Source: Rhizobiaceae bacterium
Lineage (GTDB): Bacteria > Pseudomonadota > Alphaproteobacteria > Rhizobiales > Rhizobiaceae
Assembly (NCBI GenBank): GCA_017640615.1
Contig: JAEPQK010000003.1
Span: forward strand, 551,744-615,743
DNA length: 64,000 nt
Direction: 5' to 3'
Below are positions 20,664 to 27,948 of this stretch, piece after piece (position 1 is the stretch's first letter; the number at the start of each line of letters is the position of its first letter). The notes under the pieces are model-generated. The model did no database searches. It saw nothing but the letters and a program-made list of their open reading frames with translations, and had not been told where the DNA came from. A program made the translations under genes and the position numbers.

Positions 20664-22214
20664 ATGAACGCGACATCACCCCGCCTTGCATTTTCCTACG
20701 TGCGGTTCTCAACGCCTGAGCAACAACGCGGCGACAGCTATAGGCGGCAGTATGAATTGGCCCACCAATACGCCGAACGGCATGGACTGATCCTTGATGA
20801 TCGCGCCTACACTGACCTCGGCGTTTCGGCATTTAGAGGCAAAAACGCCCGTGTGGGAGCGTTGCGGGCCTTCCTCGATGCGGTCGAAGCAGGGGACATA
20901 CCTCGCGGTAGCGCCCTTCTGGTGGAGAACATGGATAGGCTTAGCCGCTCAATCCCCCGCAAAGCCGTGCGTATTTTGGAGGAAATCTGCGAAGCCGGCA
21001 TTGAGGTCGTGACGCTGGACGACGAACAGCGCTACGACGAGGCAAGGTTGGACCGTGAACCGATGTGCTTTTTGGTCGCCTACCTTGTCGCCATCCGAGC
21101 GCATGAAGAGTGCGTCAAGAAGGGGTTGCGGGTTGGTCAGGCATGGGCAGAAAAGAGACGCCGTGCGGCAACCGAGAAGCTAACTTCCATCTGCCCAAAC
21201 TGGCTTTCGCTTGATGACGACCGCGCAGCGTTTACGGTCCTAGAAGGTCGAGCCGCGATCGTGCGGCGCATCTACCAGCAATTCCTAGACGGCTCTGGGC
21301 AGGAAGCTATTGCTCGCAGTCTCAACGCCGACGGCATACAAACGTTTGGGCGCGGGGATCGCTGGCACAAGAGCACCGTCGCCAAGATATTGCGCAACGC
21401 CGCCGTAGTGGGCACCTACCAGCCGCATCGTATGGCCGCTGACGGAACGGACAAACTAAAACGCATACCCGATGGTCCGCCTGTTGAGGGATACTATCCG
21501 CCCATTGTTGACGCCCAGATATTTGCCACGGTCCAGAGCCGCCTCGATGGCACACGGGCAACCTATCGACGCGAGGGATATGCAATTACCAATCCCCTGG
21601 CCGGAATAGCAAGGTGCGCGGATTGTGGTGCGACCATGACGCGTGTCCAGAAGGGAAACCGCTCAGCGCCGCGCCTTGTGTGCTCGAGAGCCAAGCTAAG
21701 TGCAGGCTGTAAATATCGTAGCGTCCCCCTCACTGAAGTCGTCGATGCATTGACCGAAGATTGTGCGGCTTGGGTAGATGACGCCCCACTAGGCAACGAT
21801 GCCTCGCGGCGGGAATTGGAGAGATTGGAAGCTAAACGGGCTGGGGCTGAGGAGGCGATTTACAGGCTCTCTCAGGAGCTTGCACGAGGAGGAGCATCCA
21901 TCGCGATAGCCGACGCTCTCCGCAGTGAGGAAGTCAATTTACGGGCCCTAGAGGACGCCGAGCGGGCCTTGGTCGCGCGGTTGGCCCGCGAGGCCCCCAA
22001 TATTCTCATCTCCCGCCTAGCGGCGCTGAAAGAGGCACTACGAGCCGACCCTTTCGATGCGGGTGCGGTTAACGCTCGCCTACGGGAGAACCTTCAACAC
22101 ATCACCGTCTGGCCGCGAAACGAGGAAGCGGCCCGCACATCATCCCTTACCTTCCATTGGCTGCAAGGTGGGGAAACCAACGTTCCAATCGGAGGCTTTG
22201 GCCGCGTGGACTAG
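20664..22214 (+). CDS. Large serine recombinase (integrase of the island)
   Basis: A 516-residue recombinase. The N-terminal resolvase domain has the nucleophile in 'SYVRFSTPEQQRGDS' (Ser16), 'DLGVSAFRGKN' and 'ENMDRLSRS'. The Recombinase domain (~170-300) holds 'AIVRRIYQQFLDG', followed by a zinc-ribbon start 'ARCADCGATMTR' (~317) with later Cys pair in 'VCSRAKLSAGCKYRS', and a coiled-coil region (~385-450). Such enzymes integrate DNA at short attB sites with a 2-bp core and need a directionality factor to excise. ATG at 20664 is preferred over an upstream TTG at 20652. Confidence 0.93.
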   Translation: MNATSPRLAFSYVRFSTPEQQRGDSYRRQYELAHQYAERHGLILDDRAYTDLGVSAFRGKNARVGALRAFLDAVEAGDIPRGSALLVENMDRLSRSIPRKAVRILEEICEAGIEVVTLDDEQRYDEARLDREPMCFLVAYLVAIRAHEECVKKGLRVGQAWAEKRRRAATEKLTSICPNWLSLDDDRAAFTVLEGRAAIVRRIYQQFLDGSGQEAIARSLNADGIQTFGRGDRWHKSTVAKILRNAAVVGTYQPHRMAADGTDKLKRIPDGPPVEGYYPPIVDAQIFATVQSRLDGTRATYRREGYAITNPLAGIARCADCGATMTRVQKGNRSAPRLVCSRAKLSAGCKYRSVPLTEVVDALTEDCAAWVDDAPLGNDASRRELERLEAKRAGAEEAIYRLSQELARGGASIAIADALRSEEVNLRALEDAERALVARLAREAPNILISRLAALKEALRADPFDAGAVNARLRENLQHITVWPRNEEAARTSSLTFHWLQGGETNVPIGGFGRVD

Positions 22215-22236
22215 GGCCACAACAATAGGAGACTGT

Positions 22237-22806
22237 ATGAAACTTAACGACATGTTCCCCAATACCGACAGCGAAACGGTTGAGTATGGCAACGAAATCC
22301 AAGAGAGGGTGTCGTTTCCTATTCGTGCTGAGGATGGCAAGGAGTTTTTGATCGACCGTCTTTATCGCGACGCCCTGCGCCAAGGGGTGGGAGCGACCGT
22401 AGACGCCGAAGGCCATGTGGCCTTGATGCTCTACGCTGAGGCCGACAACCCTCGTCTGTTCCCCGCTGATCCAGCCGAGCGCCAGCACGGACCTGACAAA
22501 ACCTTTCCACTAGGTCGCATTATTCATGACGCTGGCCTAGGCGAGCAGGTCGAGCGGCTTTCTAAAGTTGGAGATCATTCCCGAAATTGGACTATCGCAA
22601 ACACTCGCATTAGCGCCGGCAAGAAAGACAATAGGCGGACCCGAGCCGACTTCCTCGCATTTATCCACGAGAAGGCAGGGGATGCCGCTGCTGCCGAGAC
22701 GGAGCGCCTGCTTTGTACCGCAGATGCTCTAGTTCGACCCGACCTCAACAAGACCACCACCGTCTCGGTGGAACATCGTGATCGTGAGCAGGAAGCCTAC
22801 CGATGA
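22237..22806 (+). CDS. Unknown island protein
   Basis: A 189-residue protein starting at ATG 22237 ('MKLNDMFPNTDSE', preceded by 'AATAGGAG'). It has no signal peptide or membrane segment. The middle reads 'LMLYAEADNPRLFPADPAERQ' and there is a basic patch 'SAGKKDNRRTRADFLAF', which could bind nucleic acid, but I recognise no domain. It follows the recombinase by 22 bases and overlaps the next small gene by 4, so these three likely form one operon; a recombinase accessory role (for example a directionality factor) is possible but unsupported. Confidence 0.7.
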   Translation: MKLNDMFPNTDSETVEYGNEIQERVSFPIRAEDGKEFLIDRLYRDALRQGVGATVDAEGHVALMLYAEADNPRLFPADPAERQHGPDKTFPLGRIIHDAGLGEQVERLSKVGDHSRNWTIANTRISAGKKDNRRTRADFLAFIHEKAGDAAAAETERLLCTADALVRPDLNKTTTVSVEHRDREQEAYR

Positions 22807-23024
22807 CCGCCGTAACCGCCGTTGGACCGACCATCCCGAGAAACGCCACGGAGGCAATCACCTTCGCGCTGGACCATCTTGAGGGCTTGCAGGCCAGCGA
22901 CTTCCTTGCCGACTGGCGCGAAGGCCGTAACCTTCAGGGCTGGCTTGATGGGCGCTTAGCGGACCTTCGGGCGGGGAGTGGCGATTGGTCAGACCGCCCA
23001 CAAGGCCTTGGAGGACGCCGCTAG
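22803..23024 (+). CDS. Small unknown island protein
   Basis: A 73-residue protein starting with ATG overlapping the previous stop (ATGA). It reads 'MTAVTAVGPTIPRNATEAIT...' with 'FALDHLEGLQASDFLADWREG' as an amphipathic helical core. No domain was recognised. Its last codons and stop run into the first copy of the non-coding repeat, so the C-terminus may be shaped by that repeat. Size and position after the recombinase would fit a recombination directionality factor or transcription regulator; this is only inference. Confidence 0.55.
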   Translation: MTAVTAVGPTIPRNATEAITFALDHLEGLQASDFLADWREGRNLQGWLDGRLADLRAGSGDWSDRPQGLGGRR

Positions 23025-23364
23025 GGGGCAATTAATAGGATCATACTTGTGGGCCGACACTAAGTAGTAGGCCCCAAGAGATGCATGGGGATTGAAGCCT
23101 GGAGGCAGGCGCTAGGGGCCAATTAATTGTCGCTTACTTGTGGGCGACTTCAAGTAGTATAGGCCCCAAGTAGGCCCCTTTGTGGGGAGGGGAGGACCAA
23201 TCCTCTCCCCCTCTAGACACTTTATGTGGCTCCTTCTCCCCTTTGTCTTAGTGCTTAAAGTGTCTGCCTTCATGCCGTAACGCCATGGGTGTCCCTCCCG
23301 GGGTAGAGAGGGGATGAGGGAGAGAAATATCCCCTCCCTTCTGGCCTACGAAGGGCCTCAAGCT
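23010..23364 (+). repeat. Non-coding structured block A (copy 1 of a duplicated module)
   Basis: It holds two ~68-base units (23010-23078, 23101-23170) each beginning GGAGG and carrying CTAGGGG, CAATTAAT and the motif TACTTGTGGGC...AAGTAGTA...GGCCC. Then come a 22-base run (23202-23223) and a 24-base run (23248-23271) identical to block B. Two hairpins are visible: 23215-23224 with 23256-23265 (10 bp perfect), and 23305-23315 with 23329-23339 (11 bp, one mismatch). The strand is nominal. No ORF of note. It fills most of the 486-base gap before the next gene. Confidence 0.8.
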
Positions 23365-23510
23365 TCCGACCTGCAATCCAGGGCAGAAAAGGAACGGGAC
23401 CGCTCAGAATTCCGTTGCGAGGCAGAGGCTGGTTCTGGCAGGAAAAGCGACAGTTCGTTCGGCCACATAGCCGCTCGTGCAATCACTCTGTTGCGGAGGG
23501 CAAGGCCCCA

Positions 23511-24050
23511 ATGAAGGCGCTTCTCGTCGGTATTCTGATACTTTTTTTCTTGCCAATCGTTGGTATCGAAGCTGCCGAATTTGAGACTGATTTGGCATGT
23601 GTCTACCAGAACACTGAAGGCCGATTTGTCTTCGATGGCGTGTGCGTTGGAGCATCCGTTTCCCTTGGTCAATGCAGGGACACTGACGCCGTTAGGGCCC
23701 GCTATGTGGTGGCGTTTACTGCGCAATCTAACGTCGCGGTCGAATTGTTCTGCGACTGGACAGCTCGGGTAAACGGCATAGATGCCGTATATGAAGTCAA
23801 GACCTATGGAAACGGTCGAGAGGCCTTCACTGTATCCACTGTGGAGGGGGAGAGATTTGGCTTGGAAAGGACAGACTCGCCGGGCCGACGTGGGGTCTTT
23901 ATGGGCTACCGATGCACCCAAGATTGCTCGGGGCATCGAGCTGGTTACGATTGGGCTGCCAAGAATGGCATCGTTGACCGTGACCAATGCGGCGGGAACA
24001 GTAAGTCCTTTGTCGAAGGATGTTGGGCGTATCTTGACGCTAATCGCTAA
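23511..24050 (+). CDS. Secreted Cys-rich protein, unknown function
   Basis: A 179-residue protein with a clear signal peptide (residues 1-22, cleavage likely after 'GIEA'). The mature part has eight Cys (30, 45, 55, 81, 135, 139, 160, 171), suggesting four disulphides in the periplasm or outside. The C-terminal 'CTQDCSGHRAGYDWA' plus 'DQCGGNSKSFVEGC' is a motif I have seen in unnamed hypothetical proteins (memory only). ATG 23511 has GCGGAGGG 10 bases upstream. The gene is bracketed by blocks A and B in direct orientation, like a cassette. Confidence 0.75.
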   Translation: MKALLVGILILFFLPIVGIEAAEFETDLACVYQNTEGRFVFDGVCVGASVSLGQCRDTDAVRARYVVAFTAQSNVAVELFCDWTARVNGIDAVYEVKTYGNGREAFTVSTVEGERFGLERTDSPGRRGVFMGYRCTQDCSGHRAGYDWAAKNGIVDRDQCGGNSKSFVEGCWAYLDANR

Positions 24051-24082
24051 GTGCCGCCGCGAAAGCGCGGCGCAATATTATT

Positions 24083-24394
24083 ACCCTTGTACTTGTGGGC
24101 CAACTCAAAGTAGTAGGGTCCGGGCTGGCCACCATTGGAATGCCTCACGCCACCTTAATAGGCGTGTACTTGTGGACCAACTCAAAGTAGTAGGCCCCTA
24201 CAAGGCCGCCTTTTGAGGCGAGGGCCATTCCTCTCCCCCTCTAGACACTTTTGGTGGCTTCCTTCTCCCTCTCGCATTAGTGCTTAAAGTGTCTGCCTTC
24301 GTGCCGTATCCCTTTGAGCCTTGCTTCCGGTAGAGAGGGGATGATGGGAGGGGAAACAATCCCCTCTCTTCTGGCCTACGCAAGGTCTCAAACT
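24083..24394 (+). repeat. Non-coding structured block B (copy 2 of the duplicated module)
   Basis: It repeats the order of block A: two TACTTGTGG-(A/G)CC...AAAGTAGTAGG motifs (24090-24121, 24167-24198), the C-rich run (24230-24251), the 24-base identical run (24277-24300) and the end CTGGCCTACG. Hairpins: 24243-24251 with 24286-24294 (9 bp), and 24332-24342 with 24359-24369 (11 bp perfect, 16-base loop). From second motif to end it measures 228 bases against 230 in block A. A GNRA-like hairpin (GCG-AAA-GCG) just precedes it after the stop at 24050. No gene lies between it and the glycosylase stop at 24529. Confidence 0.8.
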
Positions 24395-24528
24395 CTGCTG
24401 CACGGACAATGTGGTCCCGTTTACTGGATCGCTTTTTGGGGTCTCCGCGCGAGAGCTCCAATCAAGCGTGACAGTGGGCATGCTTTCCCCCCCTACCCCC
24501 GCTAGATGGGCCGACCCTAAGACAGCGG

Positions 24529-25197
24529 CTATTTGTTCAAGCCGAGTGCGCGTATAGCGCTTGCAATGCACTCCAATCCCATCGCTTGCCTGCGCCGGTT
24601 GCCTTCATCATTTAAAAGAGTGCTGGCGCCGGAGGTATGAGCCAACATGACCACTACGCGATGACCCCACTCTTCGGCTCGCCCCAACGCATCGGTCATG
24701 GATCGTCTTTTGCGATGTCGCAATGCGTCCAACGCCTCCATTGCCACGCGACCTAGGCAGACAATCAGCGACGGGTCGATTAGTCTGATCTGCTCGCCCA
24801 AGTAAGGCTGACAGTTGCGCAACGTAGCGCGGCAAGGTGGCAAGTCTTGAAGCCTACCCCGATCTAATTTCCGACCTGGAAAGCACTTGGCAGCTGAGGT
24901 TTGGTAAACCGAGGCCTCAAAAAGTTCTGGCTTGAGGCCGCACTCTTCAAAGAGCCTTCTGATCGCCTGTCCGGCACCACCGCAAAACGGCATTCCAGTC
25001 GCATACTCTCGTAGGCCGGGGGCTTGGCCGATCAACAAAATCTGGGCGCGGAATGGAGACGAGAGAACTGGTGAAGGCACAACGGGCGAGTCGTCGGCGC
25101 CGGGGTTCACTCTCTGTCGCTTGAACAACGGTGCGCACTTATCGCATCCACGAATGCTGCGATCCAGCTCGTAGAGGTCGTTCCAAGAGTCGATCAT
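24529..25197 (-). CDS. Uracil-DNA glycosylase-like protein (family 4-type, Fe-S)
   Basis: A 222-residue protein with the active-site motif 'LLIGQAPGLREYATG' (~54-68; family 4 has GEAPG) and the C-terminal 'LAHTSGAS' (His187, usually HPS/HPA). Fe-S ligand candidates are Cys18 and Cys21 ('GCDKC'), Cys105 ('AAKCFPG') and Cys129 ('CQPYLGEQIRLIDPSLIVCLG'). Family 4 enzymes remove uracil from DNA. The insertion between Cys105 and Cys129 and the Gln/Thr changes in the motifs suggest a divergent subgroup that could use another lesion or have another role. It is transcribed towards block B. Confidence 0.8.
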   Translation of the reverse strand: MIDSWNDLYELDRSIRGCDKCAPLFKRQRVNPGADDSPVVPSPVLSSPFRAQILLIGQAPGLREYATGMPFCGGAGQAIRRLFEECGLKPELFEASVYQTSAAKCFPGRKLDRGRLQDLPPCRATLRNCQPYLGEQIRLIDPSLIVCLGRVAMEALDALRHRKRRSMTDALGRAEEWGHRVVVMLAHTSGASTLLNDEGNRRRQAMGLECIASAIRALGLNK

Positions 25198-25289
25198 ACG
25201 GTGTCGCTGAGGCAGGAGCTTGTTCTAGCCTACCAACATCCAACGTTGCCGTCCTGCCAAATACGCACGGACCAGCACAGGCAGGTTCA

Positions 25290-25782
25290 ATGGACCAACT
25301 TGAGGCCCTTCGTGCGGAGGACTGTGAGAAGAAATTCAGCGAATACGCATCGGCAGCAAGGCAGCGGTCCCAACTAGAGGAGGCTTTGCGCTTTCTCCGC
25401 TAAGGCGACACTCTGGTCGTGACCAAGATGGACCTTCTTGCGAGAGACGTTAGCGGGTTGCTTGCCATCGTCGATGATTTGGAGAGCCGAAAGATCGCAT
25501 TGCGTATTCTCGACTTCGCCGATGAGACCATCAACACCGGCTCAGCTTCAGGTAGTCCCAAGCTCCAATATTCGCGGCAGTCGCGGAGCTTGAGCGTACC
25601 ATGATACTGGAGCCCCGGGGATCGACCAGGCAAAGGCCGAGGGTCTCTATACCGGGAGGAAGCCCAAGGGCCATGAACCAGCGTGACACCATCAGGTAGC
25701 TAGTCCCAAGGGGCAAACCCGCGCAGCCATAGCCACCAAGTTCGGGATCAGCGAGCGCAGTGTTTACAAGGCGCTCGGCTAG
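25290..25782 (+). pseudogene. Decayed serine resolvase/invertase
   Basis: The reading shows pieces of a Tn3-resolvase/Hin-type protein in several frames: 'MDQLEALRAEDCEKKFSEYA', then after an in-frame TAA (25401-25403, where Glu is expected) 'GDTLVVTKMDLLARDVSGLL' and 'RILDFADETINTGSASG', then after a shift near 25560 'IFAAVAELERTMILE', after a second shift near 25616 'GIDQAKAEGLYTGRKPKG', and after another stop 'FGISERSVYKALG' with the end at 25782. At least two stops and two shifts make it inactive. The N-terminal catalytic Ser region is missing or unrecognisable. Confidence 0.85.
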
Positions 25783-26003
25783 CGGCCCCCGAAACGAATG
25801 GCCCAGCGTTGAAGTTAGAGGTCTGCAACGTGTCGCCCCTAGGAGATAGGATCAGTGGCGGCTATCAATCGGTCGGAAAAAGAGGCACTCCCTCTCGCCG
25901 GCTGAGCAAGATAGCGTTGGCAGGGCCCTTGGGCTCTGAGGCATCGTTTCTAGCCTTGGGGTAGCCTCGAGAAGCATGATCCTCGACAAGGCTGAAGTTT
26001 TTG
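25783..26003. other. Gene-free stretch after the resolvase remnant
   Basis: No ORF, repeat or strong hairpin stood out here. It separates the decayed resolvase from the 3' end of the peptidase gene. The 92 bases between the glycosylase start (25197) and the resolvase remnant are likewise without recognised features beyond the likely glycosylase promoter. Confidence 0.5.
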
Positions 26004-26900
26004 TCAGCCTGTTTCTTGTTCTATGGAAGCCATCAATCCATCCGTCGCCGCGCTATCGAGCATATCAAATATCCGCCCAATCGGAACGATTACGCAAAGG
26101 CCCGTTGATGACTCTGCGGGCGGGCCAATTGGTGTGTTCTCTCTTGCTATCTTCTCCGTCGCGAACGGCGGCATAGGGCCGGATGGCTCGTCGGTTCGTG
26201 ATTGATACTGACCAACCGCAATCTGGTCTTCGCGCGACTCAATGATGTGATGGCCAAGCAAGAGCCCAATAGGCCTGTAAGTGCGCTCGGAAAGCACCTC
26301 AAAGCCATCACCACTAGTTCGGATGGGAAACACATTATGGAAGACGGGGGAGCCGCTGAGACCGGCGATCGACCTAAGCTCGATAATGTACCCGTTCGTG
26401 TAACCTAGCTTTGTTGGGATTGGTTCTTTCGGCAGCGCGGAGACATGTCCTATCCGAACGATGGGCGCATTACTGGCTAACCCGTAGTGAGATGTGTAAA
26501 GGCCCACGGCAAACACCTCATCCCCCAACCCGATTGGCCCCAGCCGCTCATCGACGGCGATCTGATCTGCTCGGGTGCCGGTGAAAACTCGATAGTCGTA
26601 AACATCCGGCCCCCACGTTATGGGAAAGATGGCTAGGTCGTCCCCAGCGTTTGGTGAAAGAAGTGCGTCGGATTTCGCCAACTTGAGAACATCTGAGCCG
26701 CCAGCCTTTTTATTGACTCGAACCCAAACGACATCACCGGCAACCGACTCCACCACATGGCGTGCGGTGGCTATGAACGAATAGACCTTCTCTTGCCGCA
26801 CGACGCCAATCAGGAAAGCAGTTCCCAGCGGAAGGAAATTCCCGGCTGCCTGTAGGCCCAGGTAAACGACCGTGCGCTGCACCCAATCGTCAACACGCAT
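26004..26900 (-). CDS. Trypsin-like serine peptidase, cytosolic, unknown role
   Basis: A 298-residue protein with a chymotrypsin-fold active site: His48 in 'SFIATARHVVE', Asp88 in 'NAGDDLAIFPI' and Ser182 in 'AGLSGSPVF' (equivalent to GDSGGP). No signal peptide is seen, so it is likely intracellular, unlike DegP-type proteases, and it has no PDZ domain. Stand-alone cytosolic trypsin-like domains occur in mobile elements and defence loci, often as effectors. Here no sensor domain is fused and the nearest neighbours are a resolvase remnant and, divergently, two exported proteins. Confidence 0.78.
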   Translation of the reverse strand: MRVDDWVQRTVVYLGLQAAGNFLPLGTAFLIGVVRQEKVYSFIATARHVVESVAGDVVWVRVNKKAGGSDVLKLAKSDALLSPNAGDDLAIFPITWGPDVYDYRVFTGTRADQIAVDERLGPIGLGDEVFAVGLYTSHYGLASNAPIVRIGHVSALPKEPIPTKLGYTNGYIIELRSIAGLSGSPVFHNVFPIRTSGDGFEVLSERTYRPIGLLLGHHIIESREDQIAVGQYQSRTDEPSGPMPPFATEKIARENTPIGPPAESSTGLCVIVPIGRIFDMLDSAATDGLMASIEQETG

Positions 26901-27237
26901 CTACACATTCCTATGATGGCCCAGACGGACCTAGGATCATGGAGACATTTCGTCCCGGTCGCAACTTCCGGACCGTGGCGCCTACCTGTTCGGGCGCATG
27001 CCATAATGGGGTGCATTCGTCAGTTCGCTCAACAAAGGTCATACGGTGCTGTCGCTTTGAAGCGCGGCATGAGAACGATCACCAAGCGGCAGAAAAGCAA
27101 AGCGAGAACGACTTGCTGTCCATGTCAACCTGCATTCCTTTGTCACTGCTTATGGGTTAATACACGTATTGAAAGCTGCCAGTGATCCGATATCTCGGGG
27201 GTCTAGTCGCACTCCCTTGTCCAGCGATGAGTGATCT
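26901..27237. other. Divergent intergenic region, 337 bases
   Basis: It lies between the peptidase gene (minus) and the secreted protein gene (plus) and should hold promoters for both. Short ORFs in it have no recognisable product. No palindromic operator or terminator was found by eye. Confidence 0.4.
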
Positions 27238-27948
27238 ATGAAGTGTGTTCTACGCATTGTTGCGCTAATCGGGACCGTTGCATCAGGAATATCCAGTTCC
27301 GCCTCCGGCGAATGTAGATGCACAAATGCTCCAGCAAGTTCTTATTCCGACAACGGCCAGTGCGTAGTTGACGAAGCAGCTAGTGGCTATTGCGTCCTCG
27401 GGTGGCGAAGCGCATCGGAGCCGACCTCGACTGACGATACGGGAGAGTTTGAGAAGGCCGAGAGTGGGGTCGGTCAATTCATCGACTTCATGGCGAAGTT
27501 TGACGATCCGCTCCTTGGAGAAGGCACCGCTTGGGCAGCGCTTAAGTCTTACGGAGCTTCACAGTCCGTCGACACCTACTACAAAGCGGCGTCAACCTAT
27601 CTGGAACAAACATACCCTAAAGACTACGATGCTAAGCTGGCCCTCCCAGCGTATGCGTCATTGATAGCAACCTCAAAGGCAGAACGCGATCTGGCAACGA
27701 AAAACTTGATTGCGCAGCACCTAGCCGCAAATGGCGAACGACTTCTGGAACGGCTTCGTTGGCCGGTAAGCCTTGAGCCAATAGGGTACAACTACGACCA
27801 AGGTTACCTGCTGGATTTTTCTTCGTATGGTTGTTTGGATTTGCGCCGTGCTAGTTCTCCAGAGGAAGGACCGCCGCCTGACACGTTTGAGTTCCGAGTG
27901 GCTGTGGTGACGGGCTTCGCTAAGAAAGAGCAATGTTCTACGGATTGA
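27238..27948 (+). CDS. Exported protein of unknown function
   Basis: A 236-residue protein with a signal peptide (~1-24, ending 'SSASG'), followed by a short Cys-rich segment 'ECRCTNAPASSYSDNGQC' and a helical middle section ('YYKAASTYLEQTYPKDYDAK'). No domain was recognised. It overlaps the next gene by 16 bases in another frame, so the two are very likely co-translated and may act together. Codon use is much richer in A/T-ending codons than in the host genes nearby. Confidence 0.7.
   Translation: MKCVLRIVALIGTVASGISSSASGECRCTNAPASSYSDNGQCVVDEAASGYCVLGWRSASEPTSTDDTGEFEKAESGVGQFIDFMAKFDDPLLGEGTAWAALKSYGASQSVDTYYKAASTYLEQTYPKDYDAKLALPAYASLIATSKAERDLATKNLIAQHLAANGERLLERLRWPVSLEPIGYNYDQGYLLDFSSYGCLDLRRASSPEEGPPPDTFEFRVAVVTGFAKKEQCSTD

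Noticed and set aside
23044..24198. The four TACTT...GGCCC motifs as a CRISPR array
   Set aside because: Only four imperfect copies in two separated pairs, with unequal spacing (91, then over 900, then 77 bases) and no cas genes.
23010..24394. Blocks A and B as integron attC sites around a gene cassette
   Set aside because: No R/YYYAAC core-site pair, no intI nearby, and the conserved hairpins are internal rather than spanning the block.
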